A DNA stretch of 64,000 nucleotides from Neobacillus drentensis. Lineage in GTDB: Bacteria > Bacillota > Bacilli > Bacillales > Cytobacillaceae. This document shows positions 49,105-58,723 of this stretch, piece by piece. A program made the position numbers and the translations under genes. The notes beneath the pieces are model-generated. The model had not been told where the DNA came from. It worked only from the letters and a program-made list of their open reading frames with translations, and ran no database searches. Every line of letters starts with the position of its first letter. Position 1 is the first letter of the stretch. The stretch lies in NCBI RefSeq assembly GCF_021560175.1, contig NZ_CP091110.1:3846501-3910500 (forward strand), written 5' to 3'.

Positions 49105-49146
49105 AAAGGGTGAACTAATGCACTTATGTTAGTTCACCCTTTTTTC
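49105..49146 (+). terminator. Terminator between kinase and exporter operons
   Basis: AAGGGTGAACTAA pairs with TTAGTTCACCCTT around a 10-nt loop, then six T's. Confidence 0.93.
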
Positions 49147-49172
49147 TTATAATCAAATTACAAATAAAGGAA

Positions 49173-49189
49173 ATGGTGTCAGGCACCAT
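49173..49189. repeat. Palindromic ATGGTGTCAGGCACCAT element
   Basis: A 17-bp palindrome with a single mismatched pair and central base (arms ATGGTG/CACCAT) just before the ABC ATPase ribosome binding site. A similar TGGTGTCAGGCACCA string occurs repeatedly in Bacillaceae intergenic regions as I recall; only this copy was noticed here. Confidence 0.6.
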
Positions 49190-49207
49190 CCTATATGAGG
49201 TGAGTTT

Positions 49208-50143
49208 ATGAACGTGTTGGAGATTAAGAATTTAACGAAGAAATTTGGCGATTTTATTGCTGTAGATAATATGTCTTTAGTGATTCAGGAAGGGGAAATT
49301 TTCGGTTTCCTGGGGTCCAATGGAGCCGGCAAGAGTACAACGATCAATATGATCTCAGGTCTTTTACGAAACAACAGCGGGGAAATCCATATCCTTGGCA
49401 AGAACATTGCGTCACACAGCAAGTTTTCCAAGATGAATATCGGGATTGTACCACAGGACTTGGCGATTTATGAGGATATGACAGCTTACGAGAATGTGAG
49501 ATTTTTTGCAGGTTTATATGGTCTGCGAGGAGCAGAATTAAAAGAACGTGTCGAAGAAGCACTAGAGTTTGTCGGGCTGTTAGATAAACAAAAGAGCTAT
49601 CCAAAGACTTTTTCCGGCGGGATGAAACGCAGATTAAATATCGCTTGTGCGATTGCTCATCGCCCAAAGCTGATTATTATGGATGAACCAACTGTTGGTA
49701 TTGATCCACAATCACGAAACTACATTTTAACCTCTGTCCGCAAATTAAACGAGATGGGCTGTACCGTTATTTACACGAGCCACTACATGGAAGAGGTGGA
49801 AGAAATCTGTTCGCGGATTGCGATTGTCGATCATGGAAAGGTGATTGCGGAAGGAACTAAGGAGCAATTAAAAGCGATTATTACGGATACAAAGGATATA
49901 TTGTTTGAAGTGAAAAACTCAGATAACTTCGATGAAGTTTCATTAAAGGAAATCAAAGGTGTCAATTCCGTTTCCGTCGAGGAAAACCTGGTGAAAATTA
50001 ACTCCAAATCAGAAATAAACAATTTAAACCAGATTATTCAGTTCTTCATTAACAATGGTAAAGAAATCCGCTCACTCCAAGAGCTGGCTCCAAACCTTGA
50101 AACCGTATTTCTTACTCTAACCGGTAGAAACTTAAGAGATTAG
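49208..50143 (+). CDS. ABC exporter ATP-binding protein (LnrL-like)
   Basis: 311-residue ATPase: Walker A GSNGAGKST, Q-loop GIVPQDLAIYEDMTAYENV, signature FSGGMKRRLNIACAI, Walker B LIIMDEPTVGIDP, H-loop TSHYMEEVEE, and a C-terminal accessory domain (about 220-311) typical of ABC-2-type drug exporters. Length and gene order (ATPase, permease, permease) match B. subtilis LnrLMN, which confers linearmycin resistance. GAGGTGAG precedes the ATG. Confidence 0.93.
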   Translation: MNVLEIKNLTKKFGDFIAVDNMSLVIQEGEIFGFLGSNGAGKSTTINMISGLLRNNSGEIHILGKNIASHSKFSKMNIGIVPQDLAIYEDMTAYENVRFFAGLYGLRGAELKERVEEALEFVGLLDKQKSYPKTFSGGMKRRLNIACAIAHRPKLIIMDEPTVGIDPQSRNYILTSVRKLNEMGCTVIYTSHYMEEVEEICSRIAIVDHGKVIAEGTKEQLKAIITDTKDILFEVKNSDNFDEVSLKEIKGVNSVSVEENLVKINSKSEINNLNQIIQFFINNGKEIRSLQELAPNLETVFLTLTGRNLRD

Positions 50144-50155
50144 GAGGAAGCCACA

Positions 50156-51274
50156 GTGAATATCATCAACATAGCTCTAAATGAATGTAAACGCAGCATC
50201 CGAGATTTCAGGACGCTGGTGTTTATGCTGGCCTTCCCAATCGTGTTAATGCTGATTCTCGGAACTGCTTTGTCTAGTACCTTTGACACAAACATTAAAA
50301 TTGGAAAAATCAATGTACTATTTACCGAAAATAATGATCGTAACTTTTCAGAACCGTTCCATAATTTTATAATGGAAGCCAAAAAGCAAGACATTCATTT
50401 TTCAGAGGCAAAGAATGGTACAAATGGACAGCTGGCTGTTCAACAAAACAAATATGATGCTTATGTGATCGTTACTGATAAAGGAATTCAATTTTACGGC
50501 AGTGAGCGGAACAGCATCCAGGCAAGTATGGTTGAAGGAATGCTGACTGCTTTTACCGATAAATACAATTTGATTACCGAGATAGCAAAGGAAAAACCTG
50601 AGCAAATACAAGCCGTATTAGCCAATACCTCAAGCAACTATGTAAAAGAAACCTCCTTAACTGCTGATAAAGCTCCTGGATCGATGGATTATTATGCCAT
50701 TGCGATGACCACGATGATTGCCTTATACAGTGCTATTTCTGCCAGTTCTCTAATTCGCGCGGAAAGAAGGCGGAACACAGCCATTCGACTCGCCATCGCA
50801 CCTATCAACAAAATCGAAATTTTTCTAGGTAAAATTCTTGGCGGAATCGGTATTAATTTTATATGCATCTTGCTGGTAATGGCCTTCAGCCGTTTTGTCT
50901 TTGGCGCAGACTGGGGCACCCATCTCGGAATGGTAGTACTCATTCTGTTCACGCTCGTATTTCTTGCTGTGAGCTTTGGGCTCGGCCTCAGCTATATGAT
51001 CAAAACGGATTCAGGTATGCAAACCATCGTCATGATTGTCCTACAGCTTGCTGCCTTTTTTGGCGGGGCCTATTTCAGAATTGACAATGCTGACGGAATT
51101 CTGGGAATCGTGGTGAATTTGTCCCCTTTGACATGGGCAAGGGATGCGTTAACAAAAATTATTTATAACAATGATCTAGTCGCTGGACTGCCTGCGATCT
51201 CATTAAATATTGGCATTGCACTTGTTTTTCTAATGGTTGCGATTGTTGCATTCAGAAAACGGGAGGGTCTCTAG
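50156..51274 (+). CDS. ABC-2 type exporter permease (LnrM-like)
   Basis: 372-residue membrane protein of the ABC2/YhgE-type: N-terminal helix (MLAFPIVLMLILGTAL), large extracytoplasmic domain (about 40-170), then five C-terminal helices including MDYYAIAMTTMIALYSAIS and the RAERRRNTAIRLAIAPINK coupling loop. GTG start with TAGGAGGAAG upstream, 12 bp after the ATPase stop. Partners the following permease. Confidence 0.92.
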   Translation: MNIINIALNECKRSIRDFRTLVFMLAFPIVLMLILGTALSSTFDTNIKIGKINVLFTENNDRNFSEPFHNFIMEAKKQDIHFSEAKNGTNGQLAVQQNKYDAYVIVTDKGIQFYGSERNSIQASMVEGMLTAFTDKYNLITEIAKEKPEQIQAVLANTSSNYVKETSLTADKAPGSMDYYAIAMTTMIALYSAISASSLIRAERRRNTAIRLAIAPINKIEIFLGKILGGIGINFICILLVMAFSRFVFGADWGTHLGMVVLILFTLVFLAVSFGLGLSYMIKTDSGMQTIVMIVLQLAAFFGGAYFRIDNADGILGIVVNLSPLTWARDALTKIIYNNDLVAGLPAISLNIGIALVFLMVAIVAFRKREGL

Positions 51275-51275
51275 A

Positions 51276-52421
51276 ATGAAAGAAATCATGTGGCTGGTGG
51301 CCAATTCGTTACGTTCCATCTTTTTAAACAAACGAAAAATTTTCTCATATGTGCTCGTACCGTTACTGGGCATCTTTATTGCCTTTATGGTGTATGGCAA
51401 TACGGGTCCCTCCTATCTCAATGCCGGGATTGTGGACCAAGATCAGACGACGATTTCGAAAAATACCGCCAGTTTTATTGGCAGTTTAAAAAATGTAAAG
51501 ACAAGTAAACTAAGGGAATCTGAGGTTAAAAACAAAATCGCTTCCGGCGACCTGGATTGCGCCATAATCATTGAACCAGGTTTTTCTCAAGCAATTATGA
51601 ATGGCGAGAAGCCTGAGGTGCAGGTTGTATCGATTAAAGGAGCACAGGTTACGACTTTTATTACGACCTACCTTAACAACTATATTAGTAATCTTTCATC
51701 CCTACGAACTGCTGCCAATGGGGATGAAACGGTGTTTATAACTCTCTACGACAATTACCAAATTTCAGGGTTTAAGGTTTCTACGCATTCTTTAAAAGAT
51801 ACATCAAATAACAACGATATGACGATCCAGACGATTGGCTTTCTGCTAATGATTATGCTCAATTCTGCAGGCGGCTTGTCAGAATTGATTTTAAAAGAAA
51901 AAGAAAACCGAACCTATTTCCGGATTATGTCGACACCAATTGACGGTAAAAAGTATGTTCTTGCTAATGTGATTGTCAACATGATCATAATGACCATTCA
52001 AGTGGTTGTCACCATGACGGTTATGACGAAAGTCTTTGGTATTTCAGCTGGGGTCCCCTACTGGGAAATGATTGGTGTGATGATGTTTTTCTCACTTGTC
52101 TCTGTAGGTTTATCATTGGTCATTACTGCCTTTGCCACCAACTCGAATTCGGCAAGTGCCTTGCAAACTCTTATTATGACACCATCCTGCCTGTTGTCCG
52201 GCTGCTTCTGGCCAGTGGAAATCATGCCAAAAGCAGCCCAAAAAATTGCGGACTTCCTCCCGCAAAGATGGCTGCTCGACACAATCGCTGAACTGCAAAA
52301 AGGACATACACTCAGCAGTTTGGCATTAAATCTAGCAACCCTACTCGCCTTTGCCTTAGTGTTCTTTATGATTGCCATTTATAAGTTTAGCCGGAATAAC
52401 AATGTTAGGAGTTTTATTTAA
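51276..52421 (+). CDS. ABC-2 type exporter permease (LnrN-like)
   Basis: 381-residue paralog of the previous permease: N-terminal helix (FSYVLVPLLGIFIAFMVYG), extracytoplasmic domain, then helices from MTIQTIGFLLMIMLNSAGGL with coupling loop ILKEKENRTYFRIMSTPIDG and the SGCFWPVEIMPKAAQKIADF-type segment before the last helices. ATG at 51276 (GGGAGGG 9 nt upstream) is 1 bp after the first permease's stop. A terminator follows. Confidence 0.92.
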   Translation: MKEIMWLVANSLRSIFLNKRKIFSYVLVPLLGIFIAFMVYGNTGPSYLNAGIVDQDQTTISKNTASFIGSLKNVKTSKLRESEVKNKIASGDLDCAIIIEPGFSQAIMNGEKPEVQVVSIKGAQVTTFITTYLNNYISNLSSLRTAANGDETVFITLYDNYQISGFKVSTHSLKDTSNNNDMTIQTIGFLLMIMLNSAGGLSELILKEKENRTYFRIMSTPIDGKKYVLANVIVNMIIMTIQVVVTMTVMTKVFGISAGVPYWEMIGVMMFFSLVSVGLSLVITAFATNSNSASALQTLIMTPSCLLSGCFWPVEIMPKAAQKIADFLPQRWLLDTIAELQKGHTLSSLALNLATLLAFALVFFMIAIYKFSRNNNVRSFI

Positions 52422-52437
52422 GCGAGTATCATTACAA

Positions 52438-52467
52438 AAAACCTCACCGAGCTTCGGCGAGGTTTTC
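52438..52467 (+). terminator. Terminator of the exporter operon
   Basis: AAAACCTC-(ACCGAGCTTCGGC)-GAGGTTTT, stem with internal GCCGAAGC hairpin. Confidence 0.85.
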
Positions 52468-52554
52468 AAATTTTGGGCTATTGAGTTTATTTCCGCTTAT
52501 TTATCAAGAATTCGATTCTATTTTAATATTAGTAGAAGTCTGTTAAGAGCTGTA

Positions 52555-53124
52555 TCAATTTAAGGAATTAATCCAAGCCTCAACCGTCATCACATCAGCT
52601 TGTCGCGGGAATACCTTCTCGGTAAGAACACGGTGAACCTCAGGGTCACCGTCGAGACAAGCATCCGATAGTACCGTAATTGCATAATCTTTATCCGCTG
52701 CTTCCCTTACTGTTGATAGAACTACACCACTTGTCGCAATCCCACTCAATATTAACGTGTCAATCCCCTTCGATCGCAGAATGACTTCCAGGTTACTTCC
52801 GGCGAAGGCACTGACTCGATACTTTGTTACGACTGGTTCATTCGGTTGGGGTTGCAGGGATTCGTGAATTTGCGTTCCTGGGTCTACGACCGTCATTCCC
52901 CCGAATTTAGACAAAGCTGAGAACATTTTATTCCGCGGATTGCTTTCAGGATAACCTTCGCTAAAGGCCACACGGACAAAAATGACTGGAATATTAGATC
53001 GGCGTGCAGCTTCCACTGCCTTTTGAAATGGAGAAAGAATGTCCTGGTTTTCTGAATAGCGAGACACAATACCATTTTGCAAATCCATCACTAATAGAGC
53101 TGTATTTTCGAAAGACTTCTTCAT
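52555..53124 (-). CDS. Isochorismatase family protein lacking the usual catalytic Cys
   Basis: 189-residue cysteine-hydrolase-fold protein. The catalytic Asp (LLVMDLQNGIV) and Lys (VVTKYRVSAF) are present, but the position where nicotinamidase-type members have Cys reads GIATSGVVLSTVREA, with Gly. Such SGVV members are common and may be isochorismatase-like ether hydrolases or inactive homologs. ATG at 53124 follows AAAGGAG by 8 nt; the longer upstream frame overlaps IS remnant sequence. Its upstream region is formed by the left end of the IS4 remnant. Confidence 0.88.
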   Translation of the reverse strand: MKKSFENTALLVMDLQNGIVSRYSENQDILSPFQKAVEAARRSNIPVIFVRVAFSEGYPESNPRNKMFSALSKFGGMTVVDPGTQIHESLQPQPNEPVVTKYRVSAFAGSNLEVILRSKGIDTLILSGIATSGVVLSTVREAADKDYAITVLSDACLDGDPEVHRVLTEKVFPRQADVMTVEAWINSLN

Positions 53125-53148
53125 GTGTGAAACTCCTTTGAGGATTAC

Positions 53149-53164
53149 TAACTCAACTTTCGCA
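53149..53164. repeat. Left terminal inverted repeat of IS4-type remnant
   Basis: TAACTCAACTTTCGCA, exact reverse complement of 60553-60568; contains the ancestral stop codon of the transposase on the minus strand. Confidence 0.85.
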
Positions 53165-53860
53165 GAGTGAAATCGGCAAATAAGCCTTGATATAACTAGG
53201 AAGGCCAGAAATCCATTGTTCAAGTTGACTTTTAATTAACTTTTTGATTTATTTATTTGTCTGTTTTAGGACATCTTGAAGAAGTTCCATTAATCGTTGC
53301 AACGCGACAGCCCAATCAAGTTCATTTACTTCATAGCATAATTCGTAAAAGAGACCACCTATTGTGCGATGATCAATATTACAACGATTCTGCCATGACA
53401 GTACAATAAAGCGAGCAAAGACAATAGTTGTATGGCAAATAAGCGCATCATATGAACGGCTTTGAAACTCCTTTTCAAGTTTTAAAAGAGATTTGGTCGC
53501 CTTAAAGAACACTTCAATATCCCAACGCATTTCATAGATTCGAACAATTTCCTGTTCAGAAAGAGTGTAATCGGTACTTAGGATGGCAAGCCAGTCGCTT
53601 TTCTTATTTCTATTTTGAATAAAAACAACTTTTATTAATGTTCCATTAGCCATAACTGTATGAATAGACCGAAGAATTCCTTTCTTAGATTGAACAGGCT
53701 GAGCTAATGTATACAACTGTCTTAAGGAAACTAACTTACCATTTATATTATAGCGTTGTTTTGTTTCTTTAACCATGCCAATTACATCTAATCCCTGATC
53801 CCCTATTGTTTTGCATAAATAACCTCTAGAAGTGCGACGTTTCAAAGGTGAAATTGTTCA
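53153..53860 (-). pseudogene. IS4-family transposase, C-terminal remnant
   Basis: The main open stretch (53249-53845) encodes the C-terminal catalytic half, with the IS4 YREK signature YEMRWDIEVFFKATK (Y-2-R-3-E-6-K). An in-frame TAA (53249-53251) interrupts it after KQTNK; the same frame then continues with IKKLIKSQLEQWISGLPSYI and ends at TGA 53153-53155 inside the terminal repeat, so that stop is a nonsense mutation. At the 5' end the frame is broken near 53800-53855, where FTFE-like residues appear in another frame. The N-terminal part is absent here; a matching N-terminus lies at 60277-60399. Confidence 0.88.
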
Positions 53861-53929
53861 AAAAAGCATAGTTTTAACCAAAACTGTAGGTGAAGACCAG
53901 CATCCTTCAAAAAGCTAATACTTCCTATT

Positions 53930-53985
53930 TTCGTAAAAAAAGAATGTATCAAAATAGAAATTCCTTTCTATTTTAATACATTCAC
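53930..53985 (-). terminator. Terminator of the GH32 gene
   Basis: Minus strand: GAATGTATTAAAATAGAAA pairs with TTTCTATTTTGATACATTC, then seven T's; one mismatch in a 19-bp stem. Confidence 0.92.
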
Positions 53986-54079
53986 TTATCTTGTTGACTC
54001 TTATTTAATTATTGTTCCTTTTTGTTTTTTTATGGTCACAATACGTTAAAAAGTGTCAATTTTATTTCTTCCATTTAAC

Positions 54080-57000
54080 TTAAAAATTTTTCTTTTCTTT
54101 AATGTTCAATAATAAATTCACTTCTCCATCGTAGCCATTAACAGTTCCTGTATAAAGCTGATTTCCGGGACTAGATTTAGCTACTCTGGTTAATGACCAT
54201 GTTACATTTACTTTTTCCTTACTTCCATCACTCATTAATGCTTCAACCATTTGAGGCAAAACATATTTGTCCCCTTCATTAATTGTCACATTTATATCTA
54301 GAATATCACTTATTACTTTTGCCTGAACAGGAACATGGAAATCATCAACGTTGATGTGTCCAAATCCACCTGTTGAATTATCTACAACTTTAATATATAA
54401 ATCTTCTCCAATGAATTTAGAAGCATCCCAGTTTACACGACTATACTGTTCACTATTATTTCCTGTAGCCTTTAACAAAACAGTATTATCAGAAGCTCTT
54501 ACTAAAGCTACATAAAGATTGTCAGTATCCTTTCCACCACCAACCAAGAAATTGATTTGTCCATCTCCTGCCAGCCTAAAGTTATTGGACTTTAATGAAC
54601 CAGTAGCAGCATCTCCTAAACCGCCTTTTGCCGGATCTTTAAATCCCCATAGATGATATCCTGCTGAACCATCACTTCTCTGAGCCTGGTTGAAAGTCGC
54701 CCATCCAGAGTCAGTAGCGCTCGTTACCATATCGTTTGAAAAAGCATTTCCTTGTACTGTCCATCCTGTTAAGTCTCCAGTTTCAAATCCTGCATTTTCG
54801 ATATTTCCTGTCTTAATTTTTGTATCCTGAAGGTGTGTCTCTACCGGAACTACAGTTCCATCTCCATAAGCAGATTTCATCGACCATACCTTCATGGACT
54901 TAACATCAACATTACCATCTCCATATATTTGCAATCCTAATGAATCATATCTTACCGGATATGCTCTAGTAGTTATACTCTTTGATCCATTGGCGTAAGC
55001 TTCAATCATGGATCTATCCAGGTATATATGAAGTTTTAATTTTTTCCCATCAAGTTCAAGTTTTCCTCCATAGATACCTTTTTTGGAATCTGGATTTATA
55101 CTTGTTTTATTATTATTTACATTAACAGTGCTATTAGAGGCATCATAATATAGAACAGTTTCTTCTTGCCCATCAGGGCTTCTTCTAACCTTTATACCAA
55201 ACTTTTTAGCACCCTTGGGTTGCAGCTCTAACTGAATGTCCAGCATATCGCCTTTAACATCCTTTAACAAAGCATTAGCCTCTGGTAAAGTTTTATTAGA
55301 GAAATTAACAAGTTGTTTATCATGTAGCGAATCGAGTTCATCCGATATTGGATTAATTCCAAGTTTTCCATCATCATAGGTTAATTGTAGTGGAAGTCCT
55401 GCATTATGTGCCCAGCCTGCATCATAATGATCCTGTTCTGAACGTGAATCCTGTGCAATGCTAAATACTATTGTCCTTCCTTTTTGATCAACAAAACCAC
55501 TTGGACCGGAAAAATGCATTCCATAATCGAACATCTGTGGTGCTTCTTGATCTGGAGTAAATCTAAATGTCTTATTATCCCATTTACCAATCCAATATAA
55601 AACTGTTTTTGATTGATACAATGCGGTTTCTTGAAAATTAGAATAACTTGGACTTACTAGCATGATATATTTACCTGTTTCCTTTCCTTTGCTATCCTTT
55701 AATGGAAGGAAGACAGGCAATTCCCAAACTGTTCCATCTATAACATATTTATTATGATCCCCTTCGAATACTGGTCCTTTATAACTCCATGAAGTTAAAT
55801 CTTTCGATGTATAAACCAATGCAGTTCCACCAGTTTTAACTCCATCCTTTTGTATACCTGAACCAACTAGCATAACCCAAGTATCTCCATCCTTAAATAC
55901 AAATGGGTCTCTAAACTCTCCGTAAATAGCAGTTTCACCAGGATTTTGCCCCTGCAAATCTTTTTGTTCAACATTAACAAGCTGATTATACATATTCCAA
56001 TTTGGCAATTCAGGATTAGAGTAATTTGTAGCTGTGGCAAGACCTATACTTTGGTTTGGTGTAGCACTGTCATTCCCCGCTGTAAAGAACAACACCGGCT
56101 TACCTTCTTTATCATAAGTTGCGCTACCTGACCATACTCCATCAGGTGCGACAGAATTTTCCTGTGGTGTTAGGGCAATAGGTTCTTCCTTCCAATGGAC
56201 CAAATCTTTACTTACAGCGTGGCCCCAATTTATATAATGCCAATATGGTCCTCTTGGATTTGCCTGATAAAATATGTGATATTCTCCATTAAAATAAATA
56301 GGAGCATGAGGCTCATTCATCCAATTTTGCGGTGGACTATAATGAAATTGAGGTTTATATCGGTCTCCTGCTAAAATACTTGAGTCTAGTGTTAATTCTG
56401 GTTGAGGATCCGGAATATGTTGATTTAGCTTACTTAAATATGAATCATAGTTTTCTTTAACTTTTTCAGCTGTTATTGGAGCATATGAAATATTCAAATC
56501 ATCTATTAAGCCATCAAACATATTAGCTGAAAAAACGCCATTTATTATTGTTGGTTGATTGTGCTTACCAATTATTAATGGCTCTGTTGACGGGGATATA
56601 AAACCTTTAACAGGAACCTTTTTTTCACCAACCAATTCACCATTTAAAAATAATCTCATATATTGACTATCCATATCATAAGTAGCAGTAACATAAGACC
56701 ATTTTCCAAGAGGAATTGGTTTATCTTGAGCTGCATCAACTCTAAACCATGCGTTATTGATTCCTAGCTGCAAATCCCACGCACCATGTCTTCCAATGCC
56801 CAGTCCAAATCCTTGGGACTTACTTTTATCCTGCTGATTCACTATGATGGAATCTTGTCCAAGGTCACCATATTCATAGGTTCTTGGTGCTACCCATGCT
56901 GAAATAGTAATAGCATTAGACGGTTTTGGAATTTTATCTGCATCACGGCTAATCCAGGTTGAATAACCGTCAAATAAAAGTGCATTACCTAGAATACCTT

Positions 57001-58723
57001 TTTTCCAAAGCGGTCCGGTAATTGGTTTTTCCTTTGCCGTATTAAAAACATAATTCACATAATCCTCTGTTCCACTTATAGAATCCTTAGCCACAGTTCC
57101 CTTTTGTTCATCAAAATTCCAGGATGCAACTGTCCCAAAATTTTTGACATGTATATCATCCACATTTATATACCCAAAGTCCTTTGTAGAATTATCCACG
57201 ATCTTTAAATACACTTTTTGCCCTATATATTGTGATGCATCCATTTCTACTCTGTTATATTGAATGCTATTGGTTGGATTTGTTACTTTTACAAGTTCAG
57301 TATTATCTTTTGCATTTACGAGTGCTACATATAGATAATTCTTATCTGCTCCGCCTGAAAGAAGCATATTTATTTTACCTGTTCCACCTAATACTAATTC
57401 TGACGACTTCAGCGCACCAACCTTTGAACTGTCTTTGTCCCATAAATGGTATTCGCCATTTATATTAAGTTTCACTCCGTTATAATCGGTTTCTTTAGTA
57501 ACTGCATTGTTAAAAGCATCACCGCTTACTACATTCCATCCGGTTAAATCTTCACTTTCAAAATTTGGATTGATTATATCATCAGTGATTGGCTCATCAA
57601 CATTATAGACATGAAAATCATCCACATTGATATGTCCAAATCCCCCGCCTGTTTTGTCAACAACTTTTATATATAGATATTGACCAATGTAAGCAGAAGC
57701 GTCCCATAAGACTCTTGTATAACCTTCATCGTTATTACCAGTTGCTTTAAACAATTCTTTTCCATCTTTAGCACTTACAAGTGCTACATAAAGGTTATCT
57801 AAATTATTTCCTCCTCCAACAAGGAAATTTATTGTGCCGTTTCTACCTAATTTAAATATATTAGATTTCATCTCGCCTTGCCCATCATCCCCCGCTCCAC
57901 CTTTTGCTGGATCAATAAACCCCCAAACGTGATATTTGCCATGTTGATTAAAATTATGTGTTTGCCAATACTTATCTACATCTGATACTGCAAAAGTATT
58001 ACCTGATACTTGCCATCCACTTAAATCTCCGGTTTCAAAATCCGGATTATTAATATTGTTAGTTATAGGCTTACTTAGATCTATTGCTATAAACCCATCA
58101 GTAGGTACAGTTTCATAATAGGTCTTAAATGCATCTGCAAACATTACTCCCCAATCAGATGTCGCATTATCAACTATTTCAATATATAAATTCTTGCCTT
58201 TATATGCCGACATATCAGCTCGATACTGAACCATATTTGCCAAATTCATACCTTGATCTACATGTGGAAAGTTTTTATCTGCAAATTCTGTATTTCCAAA
58301 TTTCGCAATCATTTGCTTGGTGTCGGCATCATACACCTGGATATTACATAAATCTGTATTCTTTCCACCTCCTAATTTGAACGAAATCCAACCAGTCCCA
58401 CCCAATTGAAAGGTAGATGAACGAAGTACTCCAGTTTCTGATTCTGGATAAGCCCATCCATCTAAATGATAGTTCCCTTCTTGATTGTACGGTATTTTTT
58501 CATTCCACCATGTTGTTGCATTGGATACACTGTTAGGGCCAAACGTTCCCCCTTTTACTACTGTCCATCCGGTGAGATCTCCAGTTTCGAAACTACCATT
58601 TATAATTTCATTTGGTACCACATCTGCTTTAATTTTGGATACAGGACCCATAATTGCTGTGAACATAATTATTAGTAACACTGACCATACACTGATTTTT
58701 TTACTTTTAATTGTTTTTCCCAT
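54080..58723 (-). CDS. Secreted multidomain GH32 fructan hydrolase
   Basis: 1547-residue secreted enzyme. Signal peptide (about 1-33, core VWSVLLIIMFTAIMGP). Three copies of a carbohydrate-binding-like domain starting xxFE(T/S)xDL(T/S)GW at about 44, 229 and 389, a LamG-like domain (about 534-760), the GH32 five-blade propeller (about 785-1110) with its beta-sandwich (to about 1290), a fourth FETGDLTGW domain (about 1312-1465) and a C-terminal Ig-like domain (1470-1547). GH32 motifs: WMNEPH (about 800, Glu where WMNDPN normally has the nucleophile Asp), EFRDPFVF (about 937) and WELPVF (about 1001, acid/base Glu). No LPxTG anchor. Expected substrate: levan or inulin. Start has AGAGGGG 8 nt upstream. 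Confidence 0.93.
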   Translation of the reverse strand: MGKTIKSKKISVWSVLLIIMFTAIMGPVSKIKADVVPNEIINGSFETGDLTGWTVVKGGTFGPNSVSNATTWWNEKIPYNQEGNYHLDGWAYPESETGVLRSSTFQLGGTGWISFKLGGGKNTDLCNIQVYDADTKQMIAKFGNTEFADKNFPHVDQGMNLANMVQYRADMSAYKGKNLYIEIVDNATSDWGVMFADAFKTYYETVPTDGFIAIDLSKPITNNINNPDFETGDLSGWQVSGNTFAVSDVDKYWQTHNFNQHGKYHVWGFIDPAKGGAGDDGQGEMKSNIFKLGRNGTINFLVGGGNNLDNLYVALVSAKDGKELFKATGNNDEGYTRVLWDASAYIGQYLYIKVVDKTGGGFGHINVDDFHVYNVDEPITDDIINPNFESEDLTGWNVVSGDAFNNAVTKETDYNGVKLNINGEYHLWDKDSSKVGALKSSELVLGGTGKINMLLSGGADKNYLYVALVNAKDNTELVKVTNPTNSIQYNRVEMDASQYIGQKVYLKIVDNSTKDFGYINVDDIHVKNFGTVASWNFDEQKGTVAKDSISGTEDYVNYVFNTAKEKPITGPLWKKGILGNALLFDGYSTWISRDADKIPKPSNAITISAWVAPRTYEYGDLGQDSIIVNQQDKSKSQGFGLGIGRHGAWDLQLGINNAWFRVDAAQDKPIPLGKWSYVTATYDMDSQYMRLFLNGELVGEKKVPVKGFISPSTEPLIIGKHNQPTIINGVFSANMFDGLIDDLNISYAPITAEKVKENYDSYLSKLNQHIPDPQPELTLDSSILAGDRYKPQFHYSPPQNWMNEPHAPIYFNGEYHIFYQANPRGPYWHYINWGHAVSKDLVHWKEEPIALTPQENSVAPDGVWSGSATYDKEGKPVLFFTAGNDSATPNQSIGLATATNYSNPELPNWNMYNQLVNVEQKDLQGQNPGETAIYGEFRDPFVFKDGDTWVMLVGSGIQKDGVKTGGTALVYTSKDLTSWSYKGPVFEGDHNKYVIDGTVWELPVFLPLKDSKGKETGKYIMLVSPSYSNFQETALYQSKTVLYWIGKWDNKTFRFTPDQEAPQMFDYGMHFSGPSGFVDQKGRTIVFSIAQDSRSEQDHYDAGWAHNAGLPLQLTYDDGKLGINPISDELDSLHDKQLVNFSNKTLPEANALLKDVKGDMLDIQLELQPKGAKKFGIKVRRSPDGQEETVLYYDASNSTVNVNNNKTSINPDSKKGIYGGKLELDGKKLKLHIYLDRSMIEAYANGSKSITTRAYPVRYDSLGLQIYGDGNVDVKSMKVWSMKSAYGDGTVVPVETHLQDTKIKTGNIENAGFETGDLTGWTVQGNAFSNDMVTSATDSGWATFNQAQRSDGSAGYHLWGFKDPAKGGLGDAATGSLKSNNFRLAGDGQINFLVGGGKDTDNLYVALVRASDNTVLLKATGNNSEQYSRVNWDASKFIGEDLYIKVVDNSTGGFGHINVDDFHVPVQAKVISDILDINVTINEGDKYVLPQMVEALMSDGSKEKVNVTWSLTRVAKSSPGNQLYTGTVNGYDGEVNLLLNIKEKKNF

